64,000 bases of DNA from Phoronis australis (Eukaryota > Phoronida > Phoronidae). Below, in pieces: positions 11,955-23,544 of the stretch. The notes under the pieces are model-generated. The model searched no databases. It had not been told where the DNA came from and saw only the letters and a program-made list of their open reading frames with translations. Numbering within the stretch: the first letter of the stretch is position 1; every line of letters begins with the position of its first letter. The translations under genes were made by a program, and so were the position numbers. The stretch is taken from NCBI GenBank assembly GCA_002633005.1, contig NMRA01000102.1, positions 537,067 to 601,066 of the forward strand, written 5' to 3'.

Positions 11955-13850
11955 TTAAATGTTTATTACGAAATCTTCAGAATACAATGAATATATATAC
12001 ATAACCCAGGAAGCGCCAAGAGGCATTAGATCTGGGTTAAAAATACAAAGAAATCTGTATACAATTATTATACACGAATACATAAATTAAAAAACTGATG
12101 TTAAGATTACAATGATATATGATTACGAATGTAAATAATTCATTTTCATTCACATGTATACAATTCTATCCACTCACACAAGAGATTTAATGGTATAAAG
12201 AAATTCTGATACTATTTCGAATAAAACCTTATTTTCATTTGGGTTGAGTTCTTGACATCCATATAGAAAAAAAAAATTTTGTTGTACAATTGCGGAATTT
12301 CGGAATATTTTTTGTAAACATTTGGTTATTCTTCGAGTGTCTGGAAAAGCTGTACCCTCTCCTCCTTGCATACCTCACAAGCAAAGAAAACATGAGGATA
12401 TGTCTGGTTGTCTCCACAGGAACACAGAGGCGAAATATTATTAAAATTATGTCTAAATTTCTCGTTGTTTAGGAATAGACCGCATCTTGATCTGTATACG
12501 GTTATTTCATGGTTGCGAGGAAGTTGGAATGATGTCAATGGGACTGGTAAGTCTTGAGTAGTGGTATGCATTTTAAAGTTATTTTAGAGAGTGCCGATTG
12601 AGGAGCTTTCTTTTATTTTGAATGGTAAGAAATTCCAGTTGTCAATACAACTTAATATCGTTGATCTCCTGAAGGCTTGGCAGATAGAATATGGAATAGT
12701 GTGCATATTACTTTGTCGCAGTACTGGTCTCGTGTTTGGTCTTTTGCAGGAGTCAAAGAGGATTTTTTTAGAGTAATTGTTTATGTTGGTTAAGACTTTG
12801 AATGTATACATGGACAGGTGGAGTTTACGACGGGTTGCTAGTTTGCTCCAGTTGAGACTATTTATAACGTTGGTTGTGTTGGACCCTTTGTATGCCCCTG
12901 CTATGGCTAAAGCTGCTTGGTATTGTAGTCTTTCTAATTGAAGAAGTGTGCCAGCGTTTGCCGATTGGTAGATTATTTCACACTAATCTAGATGTGGAAG
13001 TACAAAAGACTTGAACAGAGTTTCAAGATGCATGGAGTTGAGATGACGAGAGATAATTCTAATTGTAAGCTTATGGTCTAGTAACAAGTCAAGATGTTTG
13101 TGCGTGAACGTATTGGTAATAATTTCCCCATTGAGTGCTAATTCCAGCGTTGGATTTGTTTAGAAATGAGTATCATTAGACTTAGAAAATATAAGATCAA
13201 CACAATTTTCAGGTTTAAATTTCATCTTCCATTTGTAAGACCAGTCATAGTGTTTGTTAAAGTCAGTTTGCAATTGTAAGAAGTCATTGGGATGCTCCTT
13301 TGAGAATGGGTGGAAAATTGAAGTGTCATCAGCATATAAGAATATTTCAAAGTTTATTGTGTCTGGAAGATCATTGATGTACAGTAAAAAGAGTAAGGGG
13401 CCTAGTACGCTACCCTGTGGCACTTACGAAACCTGGCGTTTATGAAGGTGATATGGCACCCTCAATTCGGACTTTGTGAGTTAGATATTCCAGATATGAT
13501 TTTAAAAGTAAGAGGAAAGTGGCTGAGAAACCGTAAGATTGTAATTTATGTAGAAGAAGGTCATGGGGAACGACATCAAAAGCTGACGCAATATCTAAAA
13601 ATACGGATCTCACGTTGTACCCTTGATCAAAGTGGAGGTGGATGTCGTGTACAATTTCTGTAAGTTGGGACCAGGCATGAATGCAAATTGGCGACGATAT
13701 ATGAGGTTTTGTGAAGAGAGGTGTTTTTTTTCTAAAATTTTGGATAAGGTATTTTAACTTAAAAGTAGAGTTATGTGGCGATAGTTGGCAATGTCTGTTT
13801 TGGAGTTCTTTTTGTGTATTGGTATCATAACTATAGTGACGTAACAACCT
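11955..13850 (-). mobile_element. LINE fragment C, jockey/CR1-like, nearly contiguous RT and C-terminus
   Basis: Minus strand, 5' truncated near 13850. Frames in order: VMIPIHKKNSKTDIANYR (13840-13760), VRSVFLDIASAFDVVPHDLL and LHKLQSYGFS (13620-13520), then [20 protein letters not shown] and [12 protein letters not shown] (13423-13320) with the catalytic YADD intact. Next LERLQYQAALAIAGAYKG (12940-12880), RKLHLSMYTFKVLTN, ILSCIDNWNFLPFKI (12690-12600) and a C-terminal CSCGDNQTYPHVFFACEVCK knuckle (about 12430-12370). A TAA precedes VPQGS and frameshifts separate blocks, so it is dead. The 3' UTR has a hairpin (AACCCAGATC to CCTGGGTT, about 12003-12040) and AATAAA near 11970. Decay is mild compared with fragments A and B, suggesting younger insertion. 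Confidence 0.85.
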
Positions 13851-13871
13851 TCACCACTGGACTTAATCATT

Positions 13872-14150
13872 TCATTCATGACGTTTCTGCTTGCTATGCC
13901 TGTAGTAGGAGGCATACTCTTTGCATGACATGTCAACTTCACCACAAAAAGAACGTCCTCGTGCTGTGACGCAGTGTTGCATCAGGTTCACTCTTTCCGT
14001 GAAACATTGATCACAGATAGGACACTGAATCGACTTGGTTCCTGAGCACGATGCTTCATGCTGAGTTTTACTATATTGGTAAAAAAGTCTTGACGCATGC
14101 AACTCGTCAATCACAGGGCTGGTAAAGGTCTTGCTTTGTTGTAGTGTCAC
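13872..14150 (-). CDS. Unrecognised ORF with a C2H2-like motif
   Basis: A 92-codon open frame, minus strand, ending at the 5' truncation point of LINE C. It contains IQCPICDQCFTERVNLMQHC, a CxxC followed by F, L and H spacing like a C2H2 finger whose last ligand would be a C or H further on. No signal peptide or other domain. The N-terminal part has no recognisable features. It may be an exon fragment of a zinc-finger gene or chance. Confidence 0.25.
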   Translation of the reverse strand: MTLQQSKTFTSPVIDELHASRLFYQYSKTQHEASCSGTKSIQCPICDQCFTERVNLMQHCVTARGRSFCGEVDMSCKEYASYYRHSKQKRHE

Positions 14151-14159
14151 TGTATTTTA

Positions 14160-16128
14160 TTGCCACTTGGACATACTAAGTCGATTTCTAAGTTCCTGAC
14201 CGAGGTTCCACAACACACACACAAATTCCGTTGTGACATGCAGCAGTTGTACTACTCTTATTTTGAAGGCGTGGACGTTAACACCCTAAAGGACTCGTCG
14301 TGTGGCTACAGTTCAACTGAAAGAATCAAACACATTCAGTTATGTTTGTGAGGCTAAATCTTAATTAGCAATTATAGAAATTGAACATGGCTTAAACAAG
14401 GCAAGTTTAACTATTGTAAACGAAACAGTGATATCTTTGGTTAGGATTGTGAGTTGTGAGTTGAATAAAATGTGAAATGTCACTCCATGAGATATTAAGG
14501 AAATGAATGGAACAATACCTCAAGGTTTCTTCAGGTGATATGCTTCTATGACCAGTCTGGGACTCTTCCAAAGAAGGTTGTACAGGGGGTTTGTCTAAAC
14601 CATTCATTCTGAAAGTGCACATGACAAAGGAGGGTTTGAATATTACAATTTGACTCGTTTTACCAGGAGCAATCACAAGATTTAAGAATGTACTTTCAGT
14701 CAATTTGTCACACTTTTACGCTTGAAACAACTTTGATTTAAGTACCAGAAGGCAAAATTTGTACCTGAGAAAGCATCATTCTAAACTGACAGCGACTTAA
14801 GAGACTTATAATTGATGAAAATTCAGGCTTACATTAGAGCCCACAGCCTAATCTCTGTATTCGAAAATTGAGCGATTCCATGATATGAGCAAACATAAAG
14901 CTTTGCACTCCAATCACGCGATTGGCTAATTTTTTGAGGTTGTGGGTTCAAGTAATGTACCTGGACCATGCAGACTGCAAGTAACCATTTTCTCCTAACC
15001 TGCACAGTCTAAGATGGAAATACAGAGAAAAGTGGCCATAAATAACTGAATAAGTTTGGCACACCTATTCTTTATGATCGACATATGTCCCGAATAATAG
15101 ATAAATGATACGTGCGTTGCAAGCTCGTTACCAGAGATGAAAAGGAGGCCGAGGTAGGCGATATAAGGTCATTTATTATGACTAGTACAATTACAATAAA
15201 ATGAATACAGGTAAATAACGTATAATAGGTAATCTCTGGTAAGATGAACAACAAAAAGCGTCAAAAAGATGTTGTAAGACAGTTCATACCCATCCGCAGG
15301 GACACACGAAGGGAGAGAAATGAATGAAAATTGTGCAGGACTACTTACAAACAGGGATTCATCCAGGATTTCGAAAATAGGATGTCCAAAATGGAGTTTC
15401 CAATATTTCAGGGTGTCCGTGATGCCCACGACGCATTACCCCTACCACCGTGCACCAGCAACCACCCCCACAGTGATTTTTTTTACAAAAATACGTTTAC
15501 ATCTGCATTTTCAAAAGAACCCCGGTAGCGAGCTTTTTTACTAAAAAACTGCTTAGTCCTAGACTGTTACGTCTAAGTTTACGAATACAGCCAAGCAGCG
15601 TACCAGGCAATTATTAGTCAGAGATATTTTTGAAGGATGAGTGCAATTCGCAGATGATGTGTGGTTTATATTTTGGCAACATGTGTCGCTGCTGTTTCAT
15701 ATTAAAACATGAAACACTGTCTTGTTTGAGTTATTTATATTAGGTTTGTATAAACCCTACTTCAAACATATCAGTGTGATGTTTTTATTCTAATGTATCA
15801 GTGCTTTGGTGGATGTTCTGTTGAGCAAGGAACAGTTTTCATATAACTAATTTTCATGTGAAAAATATCAACTGTCTTACATTTGTAATATAACTGCAAG
15901 CTAACTCCAACTGCTAGTTGAAATTCTGCATGTATCATTTTGGTGTGGGGAGCAATCACGATTTACAAAAACCTTATTTTGAGTTTTTGCCGTTGTACGA
16001 TTCCATCTGTCGATTCAATGTCGCTGTTTCAGATTCATATATAAAGGTCTGAGTTTTCAGTGTAGAGGTCTCAGAATAAATTTTAAACTGAATATCTTCT
16101 TACAAATGCCACTATTGTCATCTTGCAG
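14160..16128. other. No gene seen; probably upstream intron(s) of the small membrane protein gene
   Basis: No exon I can support, although the gene whose exons start at 16129 needs at least one upstream exon ending in phase 2. A hAT-like terminal motif (CAGGGATTCATCCAGGATTT) occurs once near 15352 without an inverted partner. Confidence 0.4.
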
Positions 16129-16199
16129 GGATTCAGAGCTGTTGTTCACCCTTGTCCTTATCTTCTTTGTCACCTGCATCCTCACAATCTGGATCAAAG
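16129..16199 (+). CDS. Penultimate exon of a small single-pass membrane protein: transmembrane segment
   Basis: A good acceptor (pyrimidine tract then CTTGCAG at 16122-16128) and donor (AAG|GTTTGT at 16199/16200) bracket 71 bp. The frame enters in phase 2 and leaves in phase 1. The only long frame reads DSEL then LLFTLVLIFFVTCILTIWI then K, a strongly hydrophobic segment of about 19 residues flanked by acidic residues before and a basic residue after, which suggests an N-out or lumenal acidic side and a cytosolic basic side. It joins in phase to the exon at 16901. I do not recognise the family. Upstream exons are not identified, so the protein may be very small or only the tail is seen. Confidence 0.6.
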
Positions 16200-16900
16200 G
16201 TTTGTGTCTGCTCTTGTAAAGACTCTATGCTCTATTGGAATTTAAAGTAGATATAAGCATGCCTTCTGTCACGAAAACCAACTTTTCACTTAGACCATGT
16301 ATCATTAGTATGATATCGATCTCGAATTGTTCCTTGATTAAAATAGTTGTGAATTTTGGGCTTGAAAATCTCCAGCGATTTGTTCCTACTTAAGTGTCAT
16401 TAGGTTACGTGTCACAGCATGCCATTTCATTGACCTGACATGGTCACAACCATAATGAACTGACACTTATTTGCAAGACAGTAATTGCCACAGTAATTGT
16501 TCTGTGAAAAATGCAACTTTATTGTCTCTCAAAGTTGGTTTCTTATTGCTTATTAAAAGACGAAAATAGTATGACCATTGTTTGGGCTTAATAAAACAGT
16601 TGTGTGGTAACGTTATATTCGTGCAACGGCTGCTCTGAGTAGCACTTGGGCCATAACCATGTTGCCATGAGTTCAATTTCCAGTCTTAGAAATCTAGGAT
16701 CCACAATATGTGCATTAGTTCTTACATCATCTTGTTAACTTGCAGCCTCTCACACTTGTTGATGCTAGCATTCCGTTGGTGGTATAGATACAGTTATCAT
16801 TACTTGTACCCAATGGTGGTTTTCTTTGCACTGTATTTTTGGTTTTAGTGTTTCAGTGCTCAATTATATTGTAACTTTTCACAATATTTTACACTTACAG

Positions 16901-16992
16901 GCCACACAGGTACTTCAGGCAGAAATCCAAGGACTATGCTGTCAAGGATTAAGAAAGGTCTAGACTCCACTGCCAACGGTGTCCATAATTAG
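16901..16992 (+). CDS. Last coding exon of the small membrane protein: basic cytosolic tail
   Basis: The acceptor TTTTACACTTACAG ends at 16900. The phase-1 codon is completed by GC (glycine) and the frame runs HTGTSGRNPRTMLSRIKKGL DSTANGVHN to TAG at 16990-16992. The tail is about 30 residues, basic in its middle (RTMLSRIKK). No known motif. The exon is followed by about 460 bp of 3' UTR to an AATAAA at 17456, which supports a real transcript end. The join with 16199 is in phase, which is the main evidence for both exons. Confidence 0.6.
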
Positions 16993-17455
16993 CAGATGCT
17001 TGAGAGAAAAACAAGGCGTGCACAAACTTGACACATGACTTCCAGGGGCCACCAAGTTCATTGCCTTGACATTAATGGTCTTGGGATGACAAGAAATGTT
17101 ATTTGATCTATCAAAAGAAACTATCGCTGCTTCAGTGAACATTTGACACTAATTTTAAAGTTACCTTTGCTCAGTAGCTTGACGTGGATATAGACTGTTG
17201 TCATTACAACAGGACACGGCTATATTTTTCATCTTATTCATTTACCGTATAGCATATAAGTCTGACATTTTACTTTTTATATATGTAAACCAACAATACT
17301 TGATCACTCTTTGCCTACATGCGACTCCAAAACAGTGATAGAGTACCAGCTTTGTAATTGAAGTGTTCATGTAGCTTTGTTCAGGTTGAGTCTATCAACT
17401 TGCATCATCTGTTTTTGTTGATCCACGTGGTTGTGTGAATTGACTATGTAATTAA

Positions 17456-17461
17456 AATAAA
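17456..17461 (+). other. Poly(A) signal of the small membrane protein gene
   Basis: AATAAA about 460 bp after the stop codon on the same strand; AT-rich and GT-rich sequence follows. Confidence 0.5.
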
Positions 17462-17469
17462 TGTGTCCA

Positions 17470-18400
17470 TAACTTCAAGCATATTTCGATTAATAACATG
17501 TCATGCAGCAACTCTTGTTTGCATTTACATTTCTGTTAGTGAAATGCCTTTGATGTTGTGAAAGTTAAACTTTGGCACTGAAAATCCATTCTGTTCGTTA
17601 ATGGGATTGTGTCATTGTTGTTAAAGCTGCTATAAACCTGCCTTCCTTCAATTAAACCAAATCTTGATTTTGACTATTTATTGTCTCGACCCATTCCTTA
17701 CTCAAGGTACCAAGTGCTTCCTGGAATTAGAAGGAACTGGCAGTTCGTTATAGCTCAAGACTCACTTAATTCAATTTGGCTTGAAACAGCATGTCATTTT
17801 CTGTCGTTATCATTTTCTGTAGGTGAATTTGTTACAAACCAAGAAACCCATCCTCACCAGGGTAAAGAAATTTACTGATAGGAGGTCTGATACAGAAAAT
17901 GGTGTAAATTAAAAGTTACTTTATTGTTGATGGAATGTTGTTTTGTAGCAACTTTACTAATTCTGTTTCATTACATTTAAGTCCTCATCCGATTTTCAGT
18001 ATGAATCTAAGAAATGGTATTGGGCATAAATTTTGTTTATTAGTACCATAAATAAATCACATTTATCTGAGTTCTAAGTAGTCGACAAAAAAAATATATG
18101 CATTAGACACATAAAATACGGTGCCTGAGTAAATAACATAATTTGTTTGACTGCAAGCAAAGTAGATACAGCAATACGATTTGTGACATAACCCTTGTAT
18201 TGCGAAAACATGTTGAGGTAGCGCCTTTTGTTGTATTTGGTACCTTTGTCGAAGGCCAGCACATCATTACAGTAGACTCTTGCCAGTTCCTCACTTATGA
18301 CGAAAAAACCAAAAGTCCTGAATCAAAAATAAAATATTCTTCATAGTCATGTATAAGAGAAAAAAATACTTCAATAACTAGTGTACTTCAAAAGCTGAAT
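17470..18400. other. No gene seen
   Basis: Intergenic sequence between the small membrane protein gene and a MITE; short frames only. Confidence 0.4.
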
Positions 18401-18418
18401 ACCTTATAGAATCCGAAC

Positions 18419-18587
18419 AGTTTGTCCCGTCAGCACGCCATCTTTTTGGTCACATCACGTGACGTAATGAACATAAGTCCGAAAAGATTTCTGCCCTTGA
18501 CGGGGTCAGAGGCAGAAATCTTTGCTGACTGATATTCATTAGGTCACGTGATGTGACCAAAAAGATGACGTGCTGACTGGACAAACT
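18419..18587. mobile_element. 169-bp MITE with long terminal inverted repeats
   Basis: The left end AGTTTGTCCCGTCAGCACG pairs with the right end (reverse complement AGTTTGTCCAGTCAGCACG). Pairing continues through CATCTTTTTGGTCACATCAC, GTGAC-TAATGAA and AAGATTTCTGCC, leaving a short centre, so the whole element can fold into one hairpin. It has no coding capacity. A 12-bp direct repeat ACCTTATAGAAT lies outside it at 18401-18412 and 18636-18647, suggesting that the inserted unit is somewhat larger (18413-18635). Confidence 0.85.
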
Positions 18588-18772
18588 ATTTGCAACATTT
18601 TTCCATGCCTTACTGAAAAAGATATATTTGTACAAACCTTATAGAATGTAATGTTGGCAATCCAATGTCACGGCTGTTTTGATATTCATACTTAAATTTC
18701 AGACAAACACTCAACAAAACTCAAATAAGGAATGCATTTTATTGTGTTTTGTTTATTTTGACTATAACCAAT

Positions 18773-19818
18773 AATCCAAACATCATTTATGAGTCATTCG
18801 TTGAAAAAGGTATAATATTCGTGAACGATTTCTTAGACTGGAATGGTAACTTCTACACCTTTGAAAGTTTCCAGACGATTCATCAGATTAATGTCAGCTT
18901 TCTCAAATATTATTCAATTGTCAGTGCAATAAAACAATACCTGAAAACGTTTTCCAAAAACTTAATACTAAAAAAGGTATATGGACCACTTGTACCTTTT
19001 TCCCTAAAATATTATTTTGACGAAAAAGGGGTGTCGGGATTCTTACCATATTCTGTGCAAAAATGACATAATACCATCGGCTCAAAAGAAATTCGAAGTA
19101 TTGGGATTTTCACTATCAGAGAAGATGTGGAACTTCTATTACAAACTTCCACATGAATGTACGAATGACACAAGCTTACTTTTCTTTCAGTTCCGCTTAC
19201 CGAATAGAATTCTTCCTACTAACTACTTTTTAAATAAGTTTTAATACGTGGACTCAAATGCTTGTACTTTTTGTAAATGCTTTCCCGAAACTCTAGAACA
19301 CTTATTCTTTGAATGTGAATATGTTAATTCTTTCTGGCACGGGGTACGTCTCTGGTTAACGACTGCAATGCAAGTAAATTTTGAAATAGACAAAACCATC
19401 ATAATATTTGGTCTTCAAAATGAAAAGAATAGAATTTTGAATTGGTTTCTTTTACAAACTAAAATTTTCATTTTAAAAAGGAAATTTGCTAACGTCAAAC
19501 CTAATTTAGGAAGTCTTAAAAATTTTTGAATGAGTGTTTTAATGTAGAAGTTAGTGCTTCATTAAACACATGGAAATTTAATGATACAAAAAATGGGAAG
19601 ATTGGAAATGTGTTTTTGAAACATGAGGGGACCCAGAGAGTTGACCAGATGCCAGAACAGAAACTTAAGTAGTACTTTTTTACTTCGAAGTAACAATGAA
19701 AGTTTCTCGTTATTATTATGCGCAGCTCTGTACGTTGTTGTGTTGTGTTGTGTGTGTATTTGTATATGTATTTGTCTTTTGTAATAAATGTATTAATTGT
19801 AAAAAAAAATCCAAACAT
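18773..19818 (+). mobile_element. 5'-truncated Tx1/L1-like LINE with target-site duplication
   Basis: AATCCAAACAT occurs at 18773-18783 and again at 19808-19818, right after an A-run, giving a target duplication (at least 9 bp beyond the A-tail) around a plus-strand insert of about 1.02 kb. The frame encodes the C-terminal part of an L1/Tx1-like ORF2: FVNDFLDWNGNFYTFESFQ, then IPSAQKKFEVLGFS, LLFFQFRLPNRILPTNYFL, a stop (TAA near 19242), then SNACTFCKCFPETLEHLFFE and YVNSFWHGVRLWL, the C-x2-C...H...C tail of the family. RT itself is absent because of 5' truncation. Inactive. Confidence 0.85.
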
Positions 19819-19819
19819 A

Positions 19820-22165
19820 GTCTTTAATGAATATTCATATCACAGGTGTACTGTCAGGGCCGTAATAATGTTTCCACTTTACAATTGCCAAGTAAAGGTT
19901 TAGTCCAGTAATCATAAATACATAACAGCCTGGAAATATCTTGTTCAAATTTTCTAATTAAATAACAGTTATGATCATAGTTTCAGATAATTTATTTATT
20001 TGGTAAATTGAATTTTAGGTATTTGTCTTAAACATTTATGTTGATTGCGAGACCAAATCTCTGTTTTAAGTCACTTTTCATGAAACAGACCCCTGAGACG
20101 CTGGTACTTAAATTATGTAATCACAATTATCGTACTGCTCCTCTCCCTCCGCAGTCACCACCACTTTCTAGAGGCACATAAAGCGACGAAACGGGGGCCC
20201 CTGTTTCATGCATATCCCTATGCTTATCTTTAGGTCTGTGCTTTCCGCGCTTGCAACAAATTTTGAATCACACCCGCGAGGACAAGATGTGGACCATGTT
20301 TTGTACAGGGCCCCAACCAGTAGCTTATTCAGCTAAATTGAGCATAAGGACTGCATACAGTAATAAATGTGAATAAATTAGTGTATACCAAAACCCCTGT
20401 CAGTATTCCCAAATAACACACTCTCAGCCTATGCCAATTTGCTTATTGGGTGTTCAATTGACACAACAAAAATGAGATGACTACGTTTGTCACAATTCAA
20501 TTTTAGATAGTTGTATCTATTGCTAACTGTTACAGATTCAAGGGTGCATTGACAAAACTAAGCACCATTATGAAGTGAAACAACCCTCTGACACAGACGT
20601 CCACACATGTGGATCTAGGATGTTGCAGGGGGAGGGGGGGGGAGTAGCCAGAGCTTTGGAAGAAAATGATAAAAGCTTATTCCAAGATGTCAGCAGTGTT
20701 TTCTTTCACAGAGTCACATGTGTGCATAGTGAGGGTGGTTAACTGGCATAAGCAAAATACTGGTGACAGGTTACTTCTTATAGATCTTTTCACTGTAGTG
20801 GACACTGCTCCGCATCTGCCTCAGGTACACCCTGATGACAATCACAGCTGGTGATACTCACCACTCCAGTGCGTATGGACACAGCAAGTTGAATACAGTG
20901 TCCTCATCCTCAGATATACTTATGTGAGGATGAAAAAACAAATCACATTAATTTTGAGTTGTATTTTAAAATGACCTCAACATGAAGGGGAATGTTGTTT
21001 AAACAACATTCTTATAGGTGTCAGCATAGCTGTTAACTGGTTGTTGTTCTTCAAAAAGCCAGAGGTCCATTACGAATGAAGTTTTAAGACAGTATAATTT
21101 TCAGCATTTCATGTGGCATACTTTAGTGATACATAATAAATGTATTTTATTACAGGTTTTCAGTTTTGTTACCTATTAAACTTGTGTGTGATTACTGATG
21201 AAAGAAAACAATAAGAGTGACTTGATAACACAAAAGTTATGTAGAACCGGTTCTATTGCGTTAAGAAACGAGTGTTTCTTGCCTTGAATTCCAAGCATAC
21301 CTGCATGTGAAGAGACCGAACATCAATTGCCACCTATGCCTTTTCCTCTGCGCATGGCTCAGTACTCTAATTATGTTGTCACTTTTGCTTGAGTATTGTT
21401 ATTGTTGGTGAAGTGGTGATGCACACTACGATGAACCTTTAAAAACGTGGTAATCATACAAAATGAGCAGTACGTAGATAACATTGATCAACACAGTCCA
21501 TAGAATACACATTTTCGCAAAAGTGTGAGTGTACCTGAAATTTAAACTGCAGTGTTTTAGCTGTTTCCAGACTCAATAGGTTGAGTTCCTGCGTTAACTT
21601 GCCAATACTGATGCTAGGAGTCTGATAACAGCCGACATTCAAGGGGGATAGATGATTTTCGAAGCATTCTTTAGGTCTTCTGCCATGTAAACTGATGGAT
21701 TGTGTTCTTGATAAAGTGAGTCTGCAAGGACCTAGTCGCACACTCAAATTCCAAGGAAGGTTACATAAGATAAAAGCAAGCACTTTCATTAACCTTCCCC
21801 TGTCCCTAGCCCTTCATTTACCCAATCGAGACCATACCACTAATAATACAAGATGTAACCTGCTCATTAATGTTACTGATCTCCCTTTCGCTATACCCTT
21901 TTGTCTTTGAGAACGTCTCATTCATACTATATTGTCCTGTAATGATGTGATCACTCTCAGTGTCCTGCAATTTGAGAACCAGCTTTCTCAACTGAATAAC
22001 GGGCATCAAATTTGTTGCGTCCCACTCCCACGCATGGTTTTGTGTGATCTCACTTTTCTCGCAACAAGCTTCAATCTACCAGCACTTCCCAAGTTTGCTT
22101 GCATTCAACCCGAGGCTGTCATCGCTGATCCAGTGGTTTATGTTCAAGTGGATTAGGTAGATGAC
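19820..22165. other. No gene seen
   Basis: Short frames only. One partial hAT-like motif (GTGGATCTAGGATGTTGCAG near 20609, followed by a G-run). The 21789-21454 minus-strand frame begins with a hydrophobic stretch but has no further support. Confidence 0.4.
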
Positions 22166-22169
22166 TAGT

Positions 22170-22322
22170 CTGTGGTGGATTTAGAGGGGGGCAAGGGAGC
22201 CATGGCCTCCCTAAAATTCTCCCAGATCCCGTTTGGCAGTTCGGGGGTGCATATGTTTGGCTAACTAAATCCTGACTAATACTCTGCCCTGTCCCCATCT
22301 CAAAATCCTGGATCTGCCCCTG
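22170..22322. mobile_element. Short hAT-like MITE, about 153 bp
   Basis: The left CTGTGGTGGATTTAGAGGGG is an imperfect inverted match to the right end (reverse complement CAGGGGCAGATCCAGGATTT). CTAGT is present on both flanks (22165-22169 and 22323-22327), a possible short target duplication. No coding capacity. Confidence 0.5.
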
Positions 22323-22327
22323 CTAGT

Positions 22328-23540
22328 AGAACATACTAGTACAGTATAGAGTCCCTGGTGATAGACGATGCTTTTCTTATGACAATGAAGAACCACAACC
22401 CATGACCATTGAGTGACAAACAGGGTCTATTAACCTTGCACTCAGTTTCAGTCACAACATTGTTAGACCTTGGGCTAGGGCTAGGGTAGCCTTGGTACAA
22501 AGCTGTATACTAACTATACTACCCTGGCTGTGTGCAATTTCGGGGCCTACGGAAGAAAAACACAGTGGTACCTAGCTGTATTTTGACGATAGTCTTCATA
22601 CAGCTAGCTGGATGGCTAGGGCCACAGGCGTACTCAGCTTCTGTTCGTCCACAATACACTATATAATACTACAAGGTATGACACTCCCGACTAGAAATTC
22701 CACGGGTGCATGCTTCAGTTCAACCGTCCATAGCAAACACAAAACTCAATAAATTTACACAAAACAGATGTTCAACAAACCATGAGAAATTGTTCTTTCT
22801 CCCAATACCATTTACGGTGTCCTGGAACCGCATCAAAGTCTACAATAAGAGGAAAGTGGCGGAAAATCCATAATCAGCACCTTACTGGAACAATTAGTCA
22901 AGGTGTTCAGCGTGAGCTTCTGAGGTGGAGGGCTGAGCATATATGAGTGTGCCCAACATGTTATGACGTCGACTCTGCACCCAGATAACCCAACAATTTT
23001 GAATGTGTTCCCTATGGAATACGCCAGGCTGCTACCAGTGCAGACAACTGGTTTGTGCAGTAGGTGTTACACAAGTAAGAAAAGCTAAGAAAGCAAGACA
23101 ATTCTTCACTACCACAACACTGTATTCCATTCTGATGCTCCCTCACATATAATTTCAGTTGACGTACATTGACAACAAAGTATATGCAGAAGGCAGAGCC
23201 TGTGTAGTAGCCTACACTGCAGACGACAGAGGCAACAAGACTACGATGGACGTGTCTTCCAACCGTGAACAGAACACACAAAATGAAAGACAACGTATCA
23301 TATTATCAAATAACAAATAATCATTACCTTTCTGGATCTTCATGAAACGTAAAAAATGACACGCTTTGGGTTTTCGTGAATGAACTAGTACAATTTAAGG
23401 CACTGCAAAATGCTCCCTTCTCCATTGTTCCCGCGCTTCCTACTTGACCGTTGCTTATTCACCACTTGGCGGCGCTACTCACAAGTGAACTCTTCTATAA
23501 TACTACACTCCTTGCTCCCACTGAACCATTAATGTTAGTT
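22328..23540. other. No gene seen
   Basis: Short frames only. One motif close to the CTCF core (CCACTTGGCGGCGC, 23462-23475) lies just before repeat R-C copy 3. Confidence 0.4.
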
Positions 23541-23544
23541 CTTC

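Noticed and set aside
21454-21789. 111-codon minus-strand ORF with a hydrophobic start
   Set aside because: No splice support, no domain, unremarkable composition after the first 20 residues.
22481-22500. Telomere-like GGGCTAGGGCTAGGG
   Set aside because: Only two to three units and not TTAGGG; chance.
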